Source: CALODP01 sp942492055
GTDB lineage: Bacteria; Bacteroidota; Ignavibacteria; Ignavibacteriales; Melioribacteraceae
Direction: 5' to 3'
Length of the DNA: 64,000 nucleotides
Assembly (NCBI GenBank): GCA_942492055.1
Contig: CALODP010000002.1
Span: 597,553 to 661,552 of the forward strand
Shown here: positions 1 to 9,317 of the stretch, one piece after another
Position numbering within the stretch: the stretch's first letter is position 1
Layout of the letters: each line of letters begins with the position of its first letter
Translations under genes and position numbers: made by a program
Notes under the pieces: model-generated
Told to the model about the DNA's origin: nothing
The model's database searches: none
What the model saw: the letters and a program-made list of their open reading frames with translations, nothing else

Positions 1-522
1 ATTGTTGATAAAGATACATATCAGACCAACATAGAAGGAGTTTACGCTGTAGGGGACGTTATAGGAGCTCCCTGGCTGGCTCATGTTGCCTCGGCCGAAG
101 CAATATACTGCGTTGAGAAAATAAAAGGATTAGAACCCAAACCGGTCGATTATTCCACTATCCCGGGATGTACTTATTGTCAGCCCCAAGTGGCCAGCGT
201 AGGAATGACGGAAGAAAAAGCATTGGAAGCAGGACACGAAATCAAGATCGGACGATTTCCTTTTAGCGCTAGTGGGAAATCCGCCGCAATAGGAGAAAGA
301 GAAGGGTTTGTGAAAGTTATTTTCGACGCTAAGTACGGTGAGTTATTGGGAGCTCACATTATCGGTTCCGAAGCTACCGAACTTATCGCGGAGCTTGGTA
401 TGGTAAAATCACTGGAGGGTACTGCCGAATCGATTATCAAAACGGTTCATGCCCATCCTACACTATCCGAATCAATTATGGAAGCGGCGGCAGAAGCTTA
501 TGGAGAAGCAATTCACATATAG
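1..522 (+). CDS. lpdA: dihydrolipoyl dehydrogenase (E3), C-terminal part
   Basis: The frame is open from base 1, so the N-terminus lies outside the window. E3 is the flavoprotein that reoxidises dihydrolipoyl groups with NAD+. The visible part begins with the FAD-contacting motif GVYAVGDV and continues into the pyridine-nucleotide-disulfide oxidoreductase dimerisation domain. Near the end is HAHPTLSE, which holds the His-Glu pair that acts as base in the partner subunit. The next gene, lipB, starts inside the last codons, so the two are probably cotranscribed. The family is clear. Assignment to this dehydrogenase rather than a generic E3 rests on the E1, E2 and lipoylation genes that follow. 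Confidence 0.93.
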   Translation: MVDKDTYQTNIEGVYAVGDVIGAPWLAHVASAEAIYCVEKIKGLEPKPVDYSTIPGCTYCQPQVASVGMTEEKALEAGHEIKIGRFPFSASGKSAAIGEREGFVKVIFDAKYGELLGAHIIGSEATELIAELGMVKSLEGTAESIIKTVHAHPTLSESIMEAAAEAYGEAIHI

Positions 523-1210
523 AAAGTTTCGCTATGTAGATCTCGGAGTTATCGACTATAAAGAGGCTTGGGATCTTCAGAAAGTAATATTCGAAAAAAG
601 GGTCAAAGGGGAAACGGAGGATACTCTGCTTCTCCTTGAGCACCCCCATACTTATACTCTGGGGAAAACGGCAGATAGAAATAACCTAATAGGTTCCGAT
701 GATTTTCTCAAAGAGAATAATGTTTCCGTTTACGATATTGATCGTGGCGGAGATATCACTTATCATGGCCCCGGCCAAATTGTAGGCTATCCGATAATCA
801 ATCTTTCCGATTGGAAAAAAGATACGCATCTCTATCTCAGAAATCTCGAGGAAACAATTATCAAGACCTGCTCCGATTATGATCTTCCTACAGGAAGAAA
901 ATCGGAATATACAGGAGTATGGCTCGACGAAAGGAAAATTTGCGCGATCGGTATAAAAGTGAGTCGTTGGGTTACAATGCACGGCTTCGCCTTTAACGTA
1001 AATACATCTTTAAGTATGTTCGATGGAATAATCCCTTGCGGAATAAAGGATAAAGAAGTGACCTCTTTGGAAAAAGAAAAGAAATATCGTTTTGAGTTGA
1101 ACGAAGTTAAGGAGAAAATCGTTAATAACTTCATGAATGTGTTTGATTACGATGAGTTCGAAGTAATCGACAAAGAGAAGTTATTCAACGAACAACTAAA
1201 GGATCCTTGA
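500..1210 (+). CDS. lipB: octanoyl-[ACP]:protein N-octanoyltransferase
   Basis: LipB moves octanoyl from acyl carrier protein to lipoyl domains, the first step of de novo lipoylation. The 236-residue product has the family signature RGGDITYHGPGQ (residues 82-93), a catalytic Lys at about 146 in ERKICAIG and a catalytic Cys at about 180 in IIPCGI. The frame is open further upstream (ATG at 449), but the ATG at 500 gives the usual length and overlaps the end of lpdA by 23 bases, which suggests translational coupling. The stop overlaps the next start as TGATG. Its substrate is likely the E2 encoded two genes downstream. Confidence 0.93.
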   Translation: MEKQFTYRKFRYVDLGVIDYKEAWDLQKVIFEKRVKGETEDTLLLLEHPHTYTLGKTADRNNLIGSDDFLKENNVSVYDIDRGGDITYHGPGQIVGYPIINLSDWKKDTHLYLRNLEETIIKTCSDYDLPTGRKSEYTGVWLDERKICAIGIKVSRWVTMHGFAFNVNTSLSMFDGIIPCGIKDKEVTSLEKEKKYRFELNEVKEKIVNNFMNVFDYDEFEVIDKEKLFNEQLKDP

Positions 1211-3306
1211 TGAATCGTGAAACGAAGATTGAGGAAGTAGAAAAAAATAATAACAATGGTAGTCGTAAATTTCCTACGGGAAAAAAAGATTCCTTCGGTG
1301 GGCTCACAAAGAAGGAGCTTATGAACGGTCTCCGTTTGATGCTAACTTCACGCCACATAGATAACAAAGTAATGAATCTGCTTAGGCAGGGGAAATCCTT
1401 TTTCCATATTCCGGGAAGCGGTCACGAAGCTGCTCAGGTCGCATTCGGGTTAGCAATGATTCCCGGAAAAGATTGGGCCTTTCCATACTATCGAGACCTC
1501 TCATTTATGCTTTCCCTCGGAATTAAACCGGAAGAGATTTTCCTTCATATGCTTGCTAAAGAGAAGGATCCTATGAGCGGTGGTCGACAGATGCCGTGCC
1601 ACTGGGGTTATAAGGAGTTTAACGTCCCTACACAATCTAGTCCGACCGGCACGCAATTTCTTCAGGCCGTTGGAACCGCTCTGGCAAACAGAAAGAAGGG
1701 GAACAATGCCGTTACTTATGTAAGTAGCGGGGAGGGAACTACAAGCGAAGGAGAATTCCATGAGGCGGTTAATTGGGCGAGCAGAGAGAAGTTGCCTGTA
1801 GTCTTTGTTATTCAGAATAATAAGCTGGCTATCTCTGTCTCCGTGGAAGAACAAACCGGTGGCAGGAACTTTTCGATTGCGGAGATGATGAGCGGGTATA
1901 ATAATCTTTTGAGGATGCAGATAGATGGAACAAAGTTTCTTGATTCTCATGCCGCAGCTTTATCAGCATTTAAGCACGCTCGCACGGGACAAGGGCCGGC
2001 GTTAGTTGAGGCGCATGTCGTAAGGCTCTTTTCCCATTCCTCCTCAGATGATCAAAGAAAATATCGCGATGCGGAATCCATTGAAAAAGATATCTCCCGT
2101 GATCCGATTATTCTTTTCAAAGATTACTTGCTTTCGAGAGATGTTCTTACTGAGTTAGCTTACTCCGAGTTTGAAAAAGAGATTATTAATCATATAAACG
2201 AAGCTGCCGATTGGGCTCTTGCTCAGCCAGATCCTAAAAAAGAATCGGCAACCCGATTTGTTTTGGATGAGAGCGGCACAGCTGAAAGATTAAGCTACGA
2301 ATCATCTATCCCTTCCGGTAAACCGATCGTTATGGTCGATGCCATAAATCATGCTCTTCGGGAAGAGATGGAACGGAATGATAAGATATATCTCTTCGGT
2401 GAAGATGTGGCCGATAAAAAAGGGGGAGTATTCACGGCGACCAAAGGACTCTCAACTCAGTTCGGTACGGAAAGAGTTTTTAATTCTCCTTTGGCCGAAG
2501 CCAGTATCGAAGGGGTTGCTATCGGAATGGCTCTTGCCGGAATGAAGCCCGCCGTTGAGATTCAGTTCGGTGATTATATTTGGCCCGCCTTTATGCAAAT
2601 GAGAGATGAGATGGCTACCTACAGATATCGCTCGAATAATTTTTGGGAAGCTCCTGTAGTAACACGTGTAGCCATCGGCGGATATATTCATGGCGGTCTT
2701 TTTCACAGCCAGAACATCGAGGGATTCTATTCACATATTCCCGGGATTCTTATCGCTTATCCATCCGACGCGGCGGACGCTAAAGGGCTGCTAAAAACAG
2801 CGTTGCGTCTGAATGATCCCGTACTCTTTCTGGAGCACAAAGGACTCTACCGACAAAGCTATGCTACCACACAAGAACCCGATGCGAACTATATGCTCCC
2901 GTTCGGAAAAGGAAGAGTTTTTAAGGAGGGAAAAGATCTCTCGATAATCACTTACGGAGCTATGGTTCACGAGGCGAATTTTGCCGCCAAAAAGCTGGAG
3001 CACGAAGGCTATTCGATCGAGATAATTGACATCCGTACTATTGCTCCCCTCGATGAGAATATCATCATGAAATCTGTTCGTAAAACAGGAAAAGTAGTCG
3101 TGCTACATGAGGATACTATTACAGCCGGCTTTGGCGCCGAGATAGCGGCCAGAATTGCCGATAAGTGTTTCGAGTATCTTGACGGACCTGTTAAGAGAAT
3201 AGGAGCAGCCGATGCTTTTGTTCCTTATCATCCGGCTCTCGAAAAGGAGATTCTTCCTAGCAGAGATAAAATATATCTTTCTTTAATTGAGTTACTTAAC
3301 TATTAG
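1210..3306 (+). CDS. 2-oxoacid dehydrogenase E1, fused alpha and beta subunits
   Basis: This thiamine-diphosphate enzyme decarboxylates a 2-oxoacid and reductively acylates the E2 lipoyl arm. Residues of about 30-345 form the alpha part, with a TPP motif variant SGEGTTSEGEFHEAVN. Residues of about 370-698 form the beta part, with GEDVADKKGGVF and SPLAEASIEG. Alpha and beta are usually separate in branched-chain-type E1. A single-chain fusion is known in Bacteroidota and Chlorobiota relatives. The start is the ATG that overlaps the lipB stop; a TTG one codon upstream is possible. Substrate (pyruvate or branched-chain oxoacid) cannot be decided from sequence alone. Confidence 0.9.
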   Translation: MNRETKIEEVEKNNNNGSRKFPTGKKDSFGGLTKKELMNGLRLMLTSRHIDNKVMNLLRQGKSFFHIPGSGHEAAQVAFGLAMIPGKDWAFPYYRDLSFMLSLGIKPEEIFLHMLAKEKDPMSGGRQMPCHWGYKEFNVPTQSSPTGTQFLQAVGTALANRKKGNNAVTYVSSGEGTTSEGEFHEAVNWASREKLPVVFVIQNNKLAISVSVEEQTGGRNFSIAEMMSGYNNLLRMQIDGTKFLDSHAAALSAFKHARTGQGPALVEAHVVRLFSHSSSDDQRKYRDAESIEKDISRDPIILFKDYLLSRDVLTELAYSEFEKEIINHINEAADWALAQPDPKKESATRFVLDESGTAERLSYESSIPSGKPIVMVDAINHALREEMERNDKIYLFGEDVADKKGGVFTATKGLSTQFGTERVFNSPLAEASIEGVAIGMALAGMKPAVEIQFGDYIWPAFMQMRDEMATYRYRSNNFWEAPVVTRVAIGGYIHGGLFHSQNIEGFYSHIPGILIAYPSDAADAKGLLKTALRLNDPVLFLEHKGLYRQSYATTQEPDANYMLPFGKGRVFKEGKDLSIITYGAMVHEANFAAKKLEHEGYSIEIIDIRTIAPLDENIIMKSVRKTGKVVVLHEDTITAGFGAEIAARIADKCFEYLDGPVKRIGAADAFVPYHPALEKEILPSRDKIYLSLIELLNY

Positions 3307-3327
3307 TTCTTATATGGAGTTAACGAG

Positions 3328-4911
3328 ATGAAGGTTAATATAGTAATGCCGAAAATGGGAGAGAGCATAACTGAAGGTACTCTGATAAAATGGTATAAAT
3401 CGAAAGGGGAAAAAGTAGAGAAAGATGAGATTATCTTTGAAATAGCGACCGACAAAGTTGATACGGAAATCCCTTCACCGGAGAGTGGAATTCTTTCGGA
3501 AATATTGGTTTATGAGCAGGAGACTGTAGCAGTTGATACGGTTGTTGGAATTATAGAAACCAACGGCGGAGCACCGGTTATTGAGGAAGAAAAACACTCC
3601 GAATCCACTACTATAATCGGTGGTAATCTGATAGATATCGTGATGCCGAAAATGGGGGAAAGTGTAATGGAAGGAACCGTGATTTCCTGGCTTAAGAAAG
3701 TAGGGGAGCACGTTAAGATTGATGAGATTATTTTCGAAATAGCAACGGACAAAGTTGATACTGAAGTCCCTTCTCCCGCAGAGGGAGTATTGGAAGAAAT
3801 ATTAGTTTCGGAGAATGAAACCGTAGAGGTCGGAACGGTTGTGGCACGGGTAAAATCTTCAAAAGGAGTAGCTAAGAATTCATTTGAAACGAAGGAGCAT
3901 ATAATGGAAAGAGAAAGTGCTCCCGAAAACAATAGAAGTGAAATCCCTTCGGATCACGCAAAAACAAAAGAAAATGCGGGAGCAAATAAATTCTTTTCCC
4001 CACTTGTTATGAATATTGCCACAAGGGAGCATGTATCATTCGAAGAGCTAAATTCGATTATCGGAAGTGGAGCTAACGGGCGTGTTACTAAAAATGATAT
4101 CATGAATTATCTGGAAAATCGTGGTTCAATCTCCGGTGATTCCGTAAGAGAAATTACAGAAAAGAATGAGATTATTAATGAAGAAAAGAGTGTGAAATTC
4201 TCTGATAATTTTGAGTTGATCCCGATGGATAATATCAGAAAAAGAATCCAAAATCATATGCTTAAAAGTCGTGATACTTCGGTGCATGTTACCGCTGTGA
4301 TTGAGGTGGATGTTTCGAAAATTGCCCGATATATTTCGGAAAATCGAAACGACTTTTTGAAGAGATTCGGAGTGAAGTTAACTTACTTGCCCTTTATATC
4401 CCATGTTGTCATTCGGGCATTAAGAGAGTTCGATTTGCTCAACGGATCGATAGATGGAGAGAATATAAAACTGAAGAAATTTATCAATCTCGGTATCGCC
4501 GTTGCGGTAGAACCAAACGGTTTGATAGTCCCGAATATTAAGAATGCAGAAGAGAAAAATCTTGTGGGATTGGCAAAGAGTATTGCTGAGCTCAGCAGAA
4601 AATCGAGGGAGAAATCATTAACTCCTGATGACATTACTGATGGGACTTTTACAATTACCAACTACGGAGTTTTCGGAACATTATTCGGCACTCCGATTAT
4701 TAATCAACCTGAGTTGGCTATACTTGGGGTCGGTACCGTTACCAAAAAGCCAGTAGTAGTCGAGACTTCCGAAGGAGATTCTATCTCCATCAAGCCGATG
4801 ATGTATTTATCTTTAAGTCACGATCATAGGCTGATTGACGGGATGCTCGGTGGTCGCTTTTTGAAATTCATAAAAGATGGATTAGAAAATTTTGATACAA
4901 ATATAGTTTGA
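3328..4911 (+). CDS. 2-oxoacid dehydrogenase E2, dihydrolipoamide acyltransferase
   Basis: E2 is the core acyltransferase of the complex. Two N-terminal lipoyl domains each carry the motif ATDKVDTE, with the lipoylated Lys at residues 43 and 142. A peripheral subunit-binding domain lies at about 222-261. The C-terminal catalytic domain ends in SLSHDHRLIDG, with His500 and Asp504 as the HxxxDG catalytic pair. A long charged linker joins the binding and catalytic domains. The gene starts 21 bases after E1 and has a GGAG ribosome site. With E1, E3, LipB and LipA alongside, the locus encodes the whole machine. Confidence 0.93.
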   Translation: MKVNIVMPKMGESITEGTLIKWYKSKGEKVEKDEIIFEIATDKVDTEIPSPESGILSEILVYEQETVAVDTVVGIIETNGGAPVIEEEKHSESTTIIGGNLIDIVMPKMGESVMEGTVISWLKKVGEHVKIDEIIFEIATDKVDTEVPSPAEGVLEEILVSENETVEVGTVVARVKSSKGVAKNSFETKEHIMERESAPENNRSEIPSDHAKTKENAGANKFFSPLVMNIATREHVSFEELNSIIGSGANGRVTKNDIMNYLENRGSISGDSVREITEKNEIINEEKSVKFSDNFELIPMDNIRKRIQNHMLKSRDTSVHVTAVIEVDVSKIARYISENRNDFLKRFGVKLTYLPFISHVVIRALREFDLLNGSIDGENIKLKKFINLGIAVAVEPNGLIVPNIKNAEEKNLVGLAKSIAELSRKSREKSLTPDDITDGTFTITNYGVFGTLFGTPIINQPELAILGVGTVTKKPVVVETSEGDSISIKPMMYLSLSHDHRLIDGMLGGRFLKFIKDGLENFDTNIV

Positions 4912-4949
4912 TGTAGTTTTGCAGTAAACAAAAGAAAGGAAATTAGTTA

Positions 4950-5861
4950 ATGAAAATTAACAAGCACCAACAAGAATATAAAGAAGAAGTAGAGCAAGAA
5001 ATTGGTGATTTGGGTAGAAAGCCGGATTGGCTAAAGGTCAAACTTCCCACCGGTAAGAATTTTACAGACGTTCATGCGATGATGCGTAAATCGAAATTGA
5101 ATACAGTCTGCGAAGAAGCGAAATGTCCGAACCTTGGGGAATGTTGGAGTCACAGAACAGCTACTTACATGATTCTCGGAGAGACATGCACGAGAAGTTG
5201 CGGATTTTGCAATGTTAAATCGGGAATGCCTACGGAGCTTGATTTGGATGAGCCGAGAAGAGTTGCGGAGTCTGTAAAGGAATTAGGACTTCGTCATGTT
5301 GTAATCACATCGGTAAACAGAGATGAACTTAAAGATGGCGGCGCGGAAATATTTTCCGAATGTGTACGCTTAATAAATGAAAAAATGCATGAAACTACAG
5401 TAGAAATCCTCATTCCGGACTTTCTGGGGAAAGAGGAAGCTTTTGAAATAATTATGAAAAATCCTCCTCATATTTTGAATCACAATATGGAAACAGTCGA
5501 AAGGTTATACCATGTGGCGCGCCCACAAGCTAAATATCAACGTAGCCTTAATGTGATAAAATGGTTCAAAGAAAAAGGGCTCAGGACAAAGAGCGGAATA
5601 ATGGTTGGAATCGGTGAGGAGAAGGACGAGGTTCTTAAACTGATGAAAGATTTGCGAGAACACGGATGTGATATTATGACTATCGGACAGTATTTGCGCC
5701 CGACAAAAGAGCATTTGCCTGTTCATCGATATGTTACTCTTGAGGAATTTGAGCTGTTCAAAGAGGAAGGCCTCAAGTTGGGATTTATGGCTGTTGAGTC
5801 ATCTCCTTTAGTACGTAGCTCATATCACGCCGACGAACATGCCAGATTTGTAGAAAAGTAA
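4950..5861 (+). CDS. lipA: lipoyl synthase (radical SAM)
   Basis: LipA inserts two sulfurs into protein-bound octanoyl groups. Two iron-sulfur cluster sites are visible: Cys54, Cys59 and Cys65 (CX4CX5C, auxiliary cluster) and Cys80, Cys84 and Cys87 (CX3CX2C, radical SAM cluster). The C-terminal SSPLVRSSYHA holds the conserved RSSY stretch that ligates the auxiliary cluster through Ser. The 303-residue length is normal. It is the last gene of the lpdA-lipB-E1-E2-lipA operon and is followed at once by a terminator hairpin. Confidence 0.96.
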   Translation: MKINKHQQEYKEEVEQEIGDLGRKPDWLKVKLPTGKNFTDVHAMMRKSKLNTVCEEAKCPNLGECWSHRTATYMILGETCTRSCGFCNVKSGMPTELDLDEPRRVAESVKELGLRHVVITSVNRDELKDGGAEIFSECVRLINEKMHETTVEILIPDFLGKEEAFEIIMKNPPHILNHNMETVERLYHVARPQAKYQRSLNVIKWFKEKGLRTKSGIMVGIGEEKDEVLKLMKDLREHGCDIMTIGQYLRPTKEHLPVHRYVTLEEFELFKEEGLKLGFMAVESSPLVRSSYHADEHARFVEK

Positions 5862-5866
5862 TAAAT

Positions 5867-5899
5867 AAGGGAAGCATGGAAAATGCTTCCCCTTTTTTT
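5867..5899 (+). terminator. intrinsic terminator after lipA
   Basis: The arms GGGAAGCAT and ATGCTTCCC surround a short loop and run into seven T residues. It lies 6 bases after the lipA stop and closes the lipoylation/dehydrogenase operon. Confidence 0.85.
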
Positions 5900-5930
5900 A
5901 TAGATTATATTTTCTAAACCGGTATTTGCC

Positions 5931-7613
5931 ATGAAAACAAAAGCATTGCATGGTATTTTCCTATTTCTGCTTGCCATAATATTTACAGTCGGATTATCAT
6001 TTGTTTCACTCGAATTACCTCTATTAGCCGATCATTTCCTTGGTGAAAACATTGAGGTTATTAATGTAGCAACCGGAAGCGGAGATTTAAGCGCTCTCAA
6101 AACTGAAATGTTTATAAGTCATTTTTATCTAAGAGAGATAGGATATTTTTGCCTATTGGTAATAATCGCGCTGATAATAGTGGGGTATGTCACGGAAAGA
6201 GCAGGATTAACCTCTTTGGGGGCCGTAGCGCTCTTTCTTCCTGTATTTGGTGGTTTTGCCTTCACAATGTTTTTCCTTGGCGGATTGGGCTTCCTAAGAG
6301 TTTTGTGGCTTCCGGTACTTGATATATCAGATTATATTTTCAGTTTGGGGGATGCGGCATTAATTCCTTACGGAATAATTTTTTCATTATGTCAAATTCT
6401 GGAAATGGAATGTGGTGTAATCTTGCCCCTGTTGTTGATCGGCGGAGGGATTCTCTTTTTCCTATTGGGGACTATCGGGTGGTTCCATACCTATTTTAGG
6501 GAAAAAGGTGTAGCCGATTTCTGGATATACAAATATTCCCGTCATCCGCAATATTTGGGTTGGATTCTTTGGACATACGGAATTCTTTTCTTGCCTGGGC
6601 CTGATATAAAAAAGATGTTTCATATTTCCAGCTCACTTCCCTGGGTGCTTTCCACTCTTATTATTATTGGGGTGGCAATGATGGAAGAGGTGAAAATGGT
6701 TGCAAAGGAGGGGGCTAGGTATCGTGAATACATGAGCAAATCTCATTTCATGTTTCCACTTCCCGAATTTATCGTGAAGATAATTTACTCTCCATGTCGG
6801 ATTCTTTTCGCTAAAAGGAAACCGGAATCGAAGAAGGAGATTTCATTATTCTTATTGTTCTATCTGATCGTGATTTTGTTCGCTTCTTTTCTACTTAATA
6901 ATTACGGGAATATGACAAAGCCCGGAGTGTGGACTTTTAAGGAGAAAACTCAAAGGAGCATTCCCGAATTGACTCGAATTTTGGAAAGCGACTCCGGTAG
7001 AAGAGAAAAAGCATCTGCCTTCGAAGAGCTTATGAATAAAGGAGAAAACGGGTATGAGCTAATAGTATTATCTCTGAATAATTCTGACCCCGCTGTAAGA
7101 GAATTTGCGGCCGAAGGAGTAGCTAAACTGAAACTTACTCAAGCCGAAGATATTCTTGCTGAGCTAACCTCAGACAAAGACTTCAGGGTTGTAGCCTCTG
7201 CTATTGCAGCCTTGGGAGAACTTAAATCGGAAAAATATTTCAAATTAATTACGGACAAATTAAATTCCAATTCGCTCAGAATCCGGTTTACGGCTGCCGG
7301 AGCGATAGGAAACATCGGCTCAAAACCTGCCTACGATTCTTTGTTTATCGCAATAAAGGATAACAGAATAAAAGTAACTCCGGCAATATTGGGTGCTTTG
7401 GAAAGATATGATTCTCCGCAAACGAGACGTATTATAATGGAAAATCTCACAAAAGGAGAAAGGGATTTGAAAATCAGAGCGATTTTCTCGGTATTAGCTC
7501 TTAACATGTCCGAATCAGTTGAAATGTTGAAAAAAATGGATTCAGATAAGGATTGGGAAATCAGAATTTATTCTTCAGAAGTTATAAAGATGTTAGAGAA
7601 TAGGGGATTGTAG
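5931..7613 (+). CDS. membrane protein, isoprenylcysteine methyltransferase-like, with C-terminal HEAT repeats
   Basis: The 560-residue protein has several hydrophobic segments in its first ~310 residues. Within them YSRHPQYLGWI followed by an EE...G..Y..Y pattern matches the ICMT/PEMT phospholipid-methyltransferase fold, in which RHPxYxG and the EE pair bind S-adenosylmethionine. After a further membrane segment, residues of about 345-560 are soluble helical repeats of HEAT type (for example REFAAEGVAKLK and RFTAAGAIGNIG). The methyl acceptor is unknown, and methyltransferase activity is an inference from the motif. The gene has an ATG soon after the lipA terminator and no obvious operon partner. 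Confidence 0.72.
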   Translation: MKTKALHGIFLFLLAIIFTVGLSFVSLELPLLADHFLGENIEVINVATGSGDLSALKTEMFISHFYLREIGYFCLLVIIALIIVGYVTERAGLTSLGAVALFLPVFGGFAFTMFFLGGLGFLRVLWLPVLDISDYIFSLGDAALIPYGIIFSLCQILEMECGVILPLLLIGGGILFFLLGTIGWFHTYFREKGVADFWIYKYSRHPQYLGWILWTYGILFLPGPDIKKMFHISSSLPWVLSTLIIIGVAMMEEVKMVAKEGARYREYMSKSHFMFPLPEFIVKIIYSPCRILFAKRKPESKKEISLFLLFYLIVILFASFLLNNYGNMTKPGVWTFKEKTQRSIPELTRILESDSGRREKASAFEELMNKGENGYELIVLSLNNSDPAVREFAAEGVAKLKLTQAEDILAELTSDKDFRVVASAIAALGELKSEKYFKLITDKLNSNSLRIRFTAAGAIGNIGSKPAYDSLFIAIKDNRIKVTPAILGALERYDSPQTRRIIMENLTKGERDLKIRAIFSVLALNMSESVEMLKKMDSDKDWEIRIYSSEVIKMLENRGL

Positions 7614-7632
7614 CTGTAAAGCACAATCCCCC
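7603..7632. other. hairpin between convergent genes
   Basis: The arms GGGGATTGT and ACAATCCCC overlap the end of the HEAT-repeat gene and lie just beyond the end of the convergent lipoprotein gene. Neither strand shows a U-tract after the stem, so it is not a classical intrinsic terminator, although the position between convergent genes suits one. Confidence 0.4.
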
Positions 7633-7640
7633 AAAAAGAA

Positions 7641-8207
7641 TTACATATCATCGACGGAAACTCTCATTGCTTTGAAATTTCCTTTTACCGTGATAGTATT
7701 GTTAGTAAGCGGATTAATGATTGTTCCTTCAAAGTTGCCGGCTATTTTGCCCCCTATTGCTCCGTATTCTGTGATCACCGTTTCTCCCATATCGGTTGGA
7801 GTGTAATATGTATTACTTAGCGAGCCGACTTTAGTGAGAACAACTCCATTGAAATAAACTTCGTTTTCGGATGATGTTGAGTCTATTTCAGTAAGTGTTG
7901 ACCATTTGTAAGTCCCTGTGGAATTCCCTTTGAAAGTAACAGCGATGAAAATGGAGTCTTTTTCACCGACAGCAAATAATCCGCATGATGAGCACTCATA
8001 CTCATCGACATATGCCCCCATTGCCGTAAAGAATGTAAATGTTTTATTTGAGTATCCGTCCCCATTTAGAGTAATTGTGCCTCCACCAAACGGTGAAATG
8101 GTTTCATCCGGCGAAGAAGGATTATCCTTATCATCGTTTGAGCAAGCCATTATTGAATATGAGAGGATAAGTGCAAATGTGCAAAATTTAATAAATGATT
8201 TCATCAT
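7641..8207 (-). CDS. predicted lipoprotein, unknown function
   Basis: The 188-residue product begins with a lipoprotein signal peptide whose lipobox-like end SIMAC leads into a Ser/Pro/Asp-rich linker (SNDDKDNPSSPDE), as is usual for Bacteroidota surface lipoproteins. The remainder is predicted to be mostly beta strand, with Thr, Gly and Asn-rich stretches. I recognise no domain. It faces the preceding gene and diverges from the AraC-type regulator gene. The long region upstream of its start (8208-8423) is AT-rich and may hold both promoters. Confidence 0.7.
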   Translation of the reverse strand: MMKSFIKFCTFALILSYSIMACSNDDKDNPSSPDETISPFGGGTITLNGDGYSNKTFTFFTAMGAYVDEYECSSCGLFAVGEKDSIFIAVTFKGNSTGTYKWSTLTEIDSTSSENEVYFNGVVLTKVGSLSNTYYTPTDMGETVITEYGAIGGKIAGNFEGTIINPLTNNTITVKGNFKAMRVSVDDM

Positions 8208-8423
8208 AGCTCCGATTATTGTATTAAAATAATTGTTTCAAAAATAGGAATGGTAGTAGAGAAATAATTGTAATAATAGGAGACTTATTTCTTGTGAAAT
8301 GGCCATTTTTTACAATTTTGACGAATATAAGATTCCGATATTTCTTATATGATATTACATCAAAAAATATTATTATCCTCCAAGATGATTTTAGTGAATA
8401 ATGAATTTCAAGGTTGCTAAGAG

Positions 8424-9230
8424 ATGTTTGTCGAATTCTTGAATCCATCAGAAAAAACTTCATGTCTTGTCAGGCATTTTTTGTCGCTAAGGGTTAATGA
8501 AGAAAAAGAAATGATGTTTGACAAATATATACCTGATGGAAACGCCGCGGTGGTTATTAATTTTCGAGATAGCGCATATCTATTGGATAATGATGTAGTA
8601 ATACGATTACCAAAAATCTTTTTCATAAGACCATCCTTAAAGGCTTTAAAAATAAGAGCAATTCCTCCTTTTGATACTTTTATTATAGTAATGAATTCTT
8701 CGGTTTTTTCCCGTTTGTTCGATTTGGATATGACATCAACTGGTACGAAATCATATTGTGAATATAACCCGTTTAGGAATAGTACTTTTCTAAAGGGGGT
8801 TGAGCTAATTAACTCATTCGATAAACGAGTTGAATTAGTAGAGAATTTTCTAGTAGAAAACCATATTTTTGAGAATTTTGCTAAAGACAATATTGACATG
8901 CTATATGATGACATTATGGAAATGGGAGCGCACAAATCTATAGGGGATATTCTGAAAGATTATGATCTTAACCCTAGAACATTTAGAAGAAATTTTTTAA
9001 AGAGAGTTGGCGTTTCTGCTAAAGGATTATCTCGGATTGTGAGAGTAAATTATGTTTGGGACTTGATCAAAGCCCAAAACAGAGCAGATATCCAAAATAT
9101 TATTTTTAATTGCCATTATTACGACCAGTCACACTTCATTAAGGATTTTAAGAAAGTAATAGGAGAGCCACCCAAATTCTTCTTCACGCGTGATTTGAGT
9201 CAAGTTGTTGTGATTTCCGGAAAGAAATAG
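8424..9230 (+). CDS. AraC-family transcriptional regulator
   Basis: Residues of about 170-265 form the two-helix-turn-helix AraC domain, with SIGDILKDYDLNPRTFRRNF for the first motif and HYYDQSHFIKDFKKVIGEPP for the second; the last is the typical family signature. The N-terminal ~150 residues, with DGNAAVVINF, resemble the sensor region of AraC regulators common in Bacteroidota. It is transcribed away from the lipoprotein gene and towards the OmpA-like gene, so either may be a target. The effector is unknown. The second possible start codon is an ATG at 8511. Confidence 0.85.
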   Translation: MFVEFLNPSEKTSCLVRHFLSLRVNEEKEMMFDKYIPDGNAAVVINFRDSAYLLDNDVVIRLPKIFFIRPSLKALKIRAIPPFDTFIIVMNSSVFSRLFDLDMTSTGTKSYCEYNPFRNSTFLKGVELINSFDKRVELVENFLVENHIFENFAKDNIDMLYDDIMEMGAHKSIGDILKDYDLNPRTFRRNFLKRVGVSAKGLSRIVRVNYVWDLIKAQNRADIQNIIFNCHYYDQSHFIKDFKKVIGEPPKFFFTRDLSQVVVISGKK

Positions 9231-9317
9231 TCAAAGTTGATTTGCTCTGTCCGTTTTTTACAATCCATTTTTTGAGAAAATCTCTAAAATTACTCATTTC
9301 CATTATTCGGAGGGATT

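Noticed and set aside
7603..7632. Bidirectional intrinsic terminator
   Set aside because: The stem is good, but no T-tract follows on either strand, so it is listed only as a hairpin.
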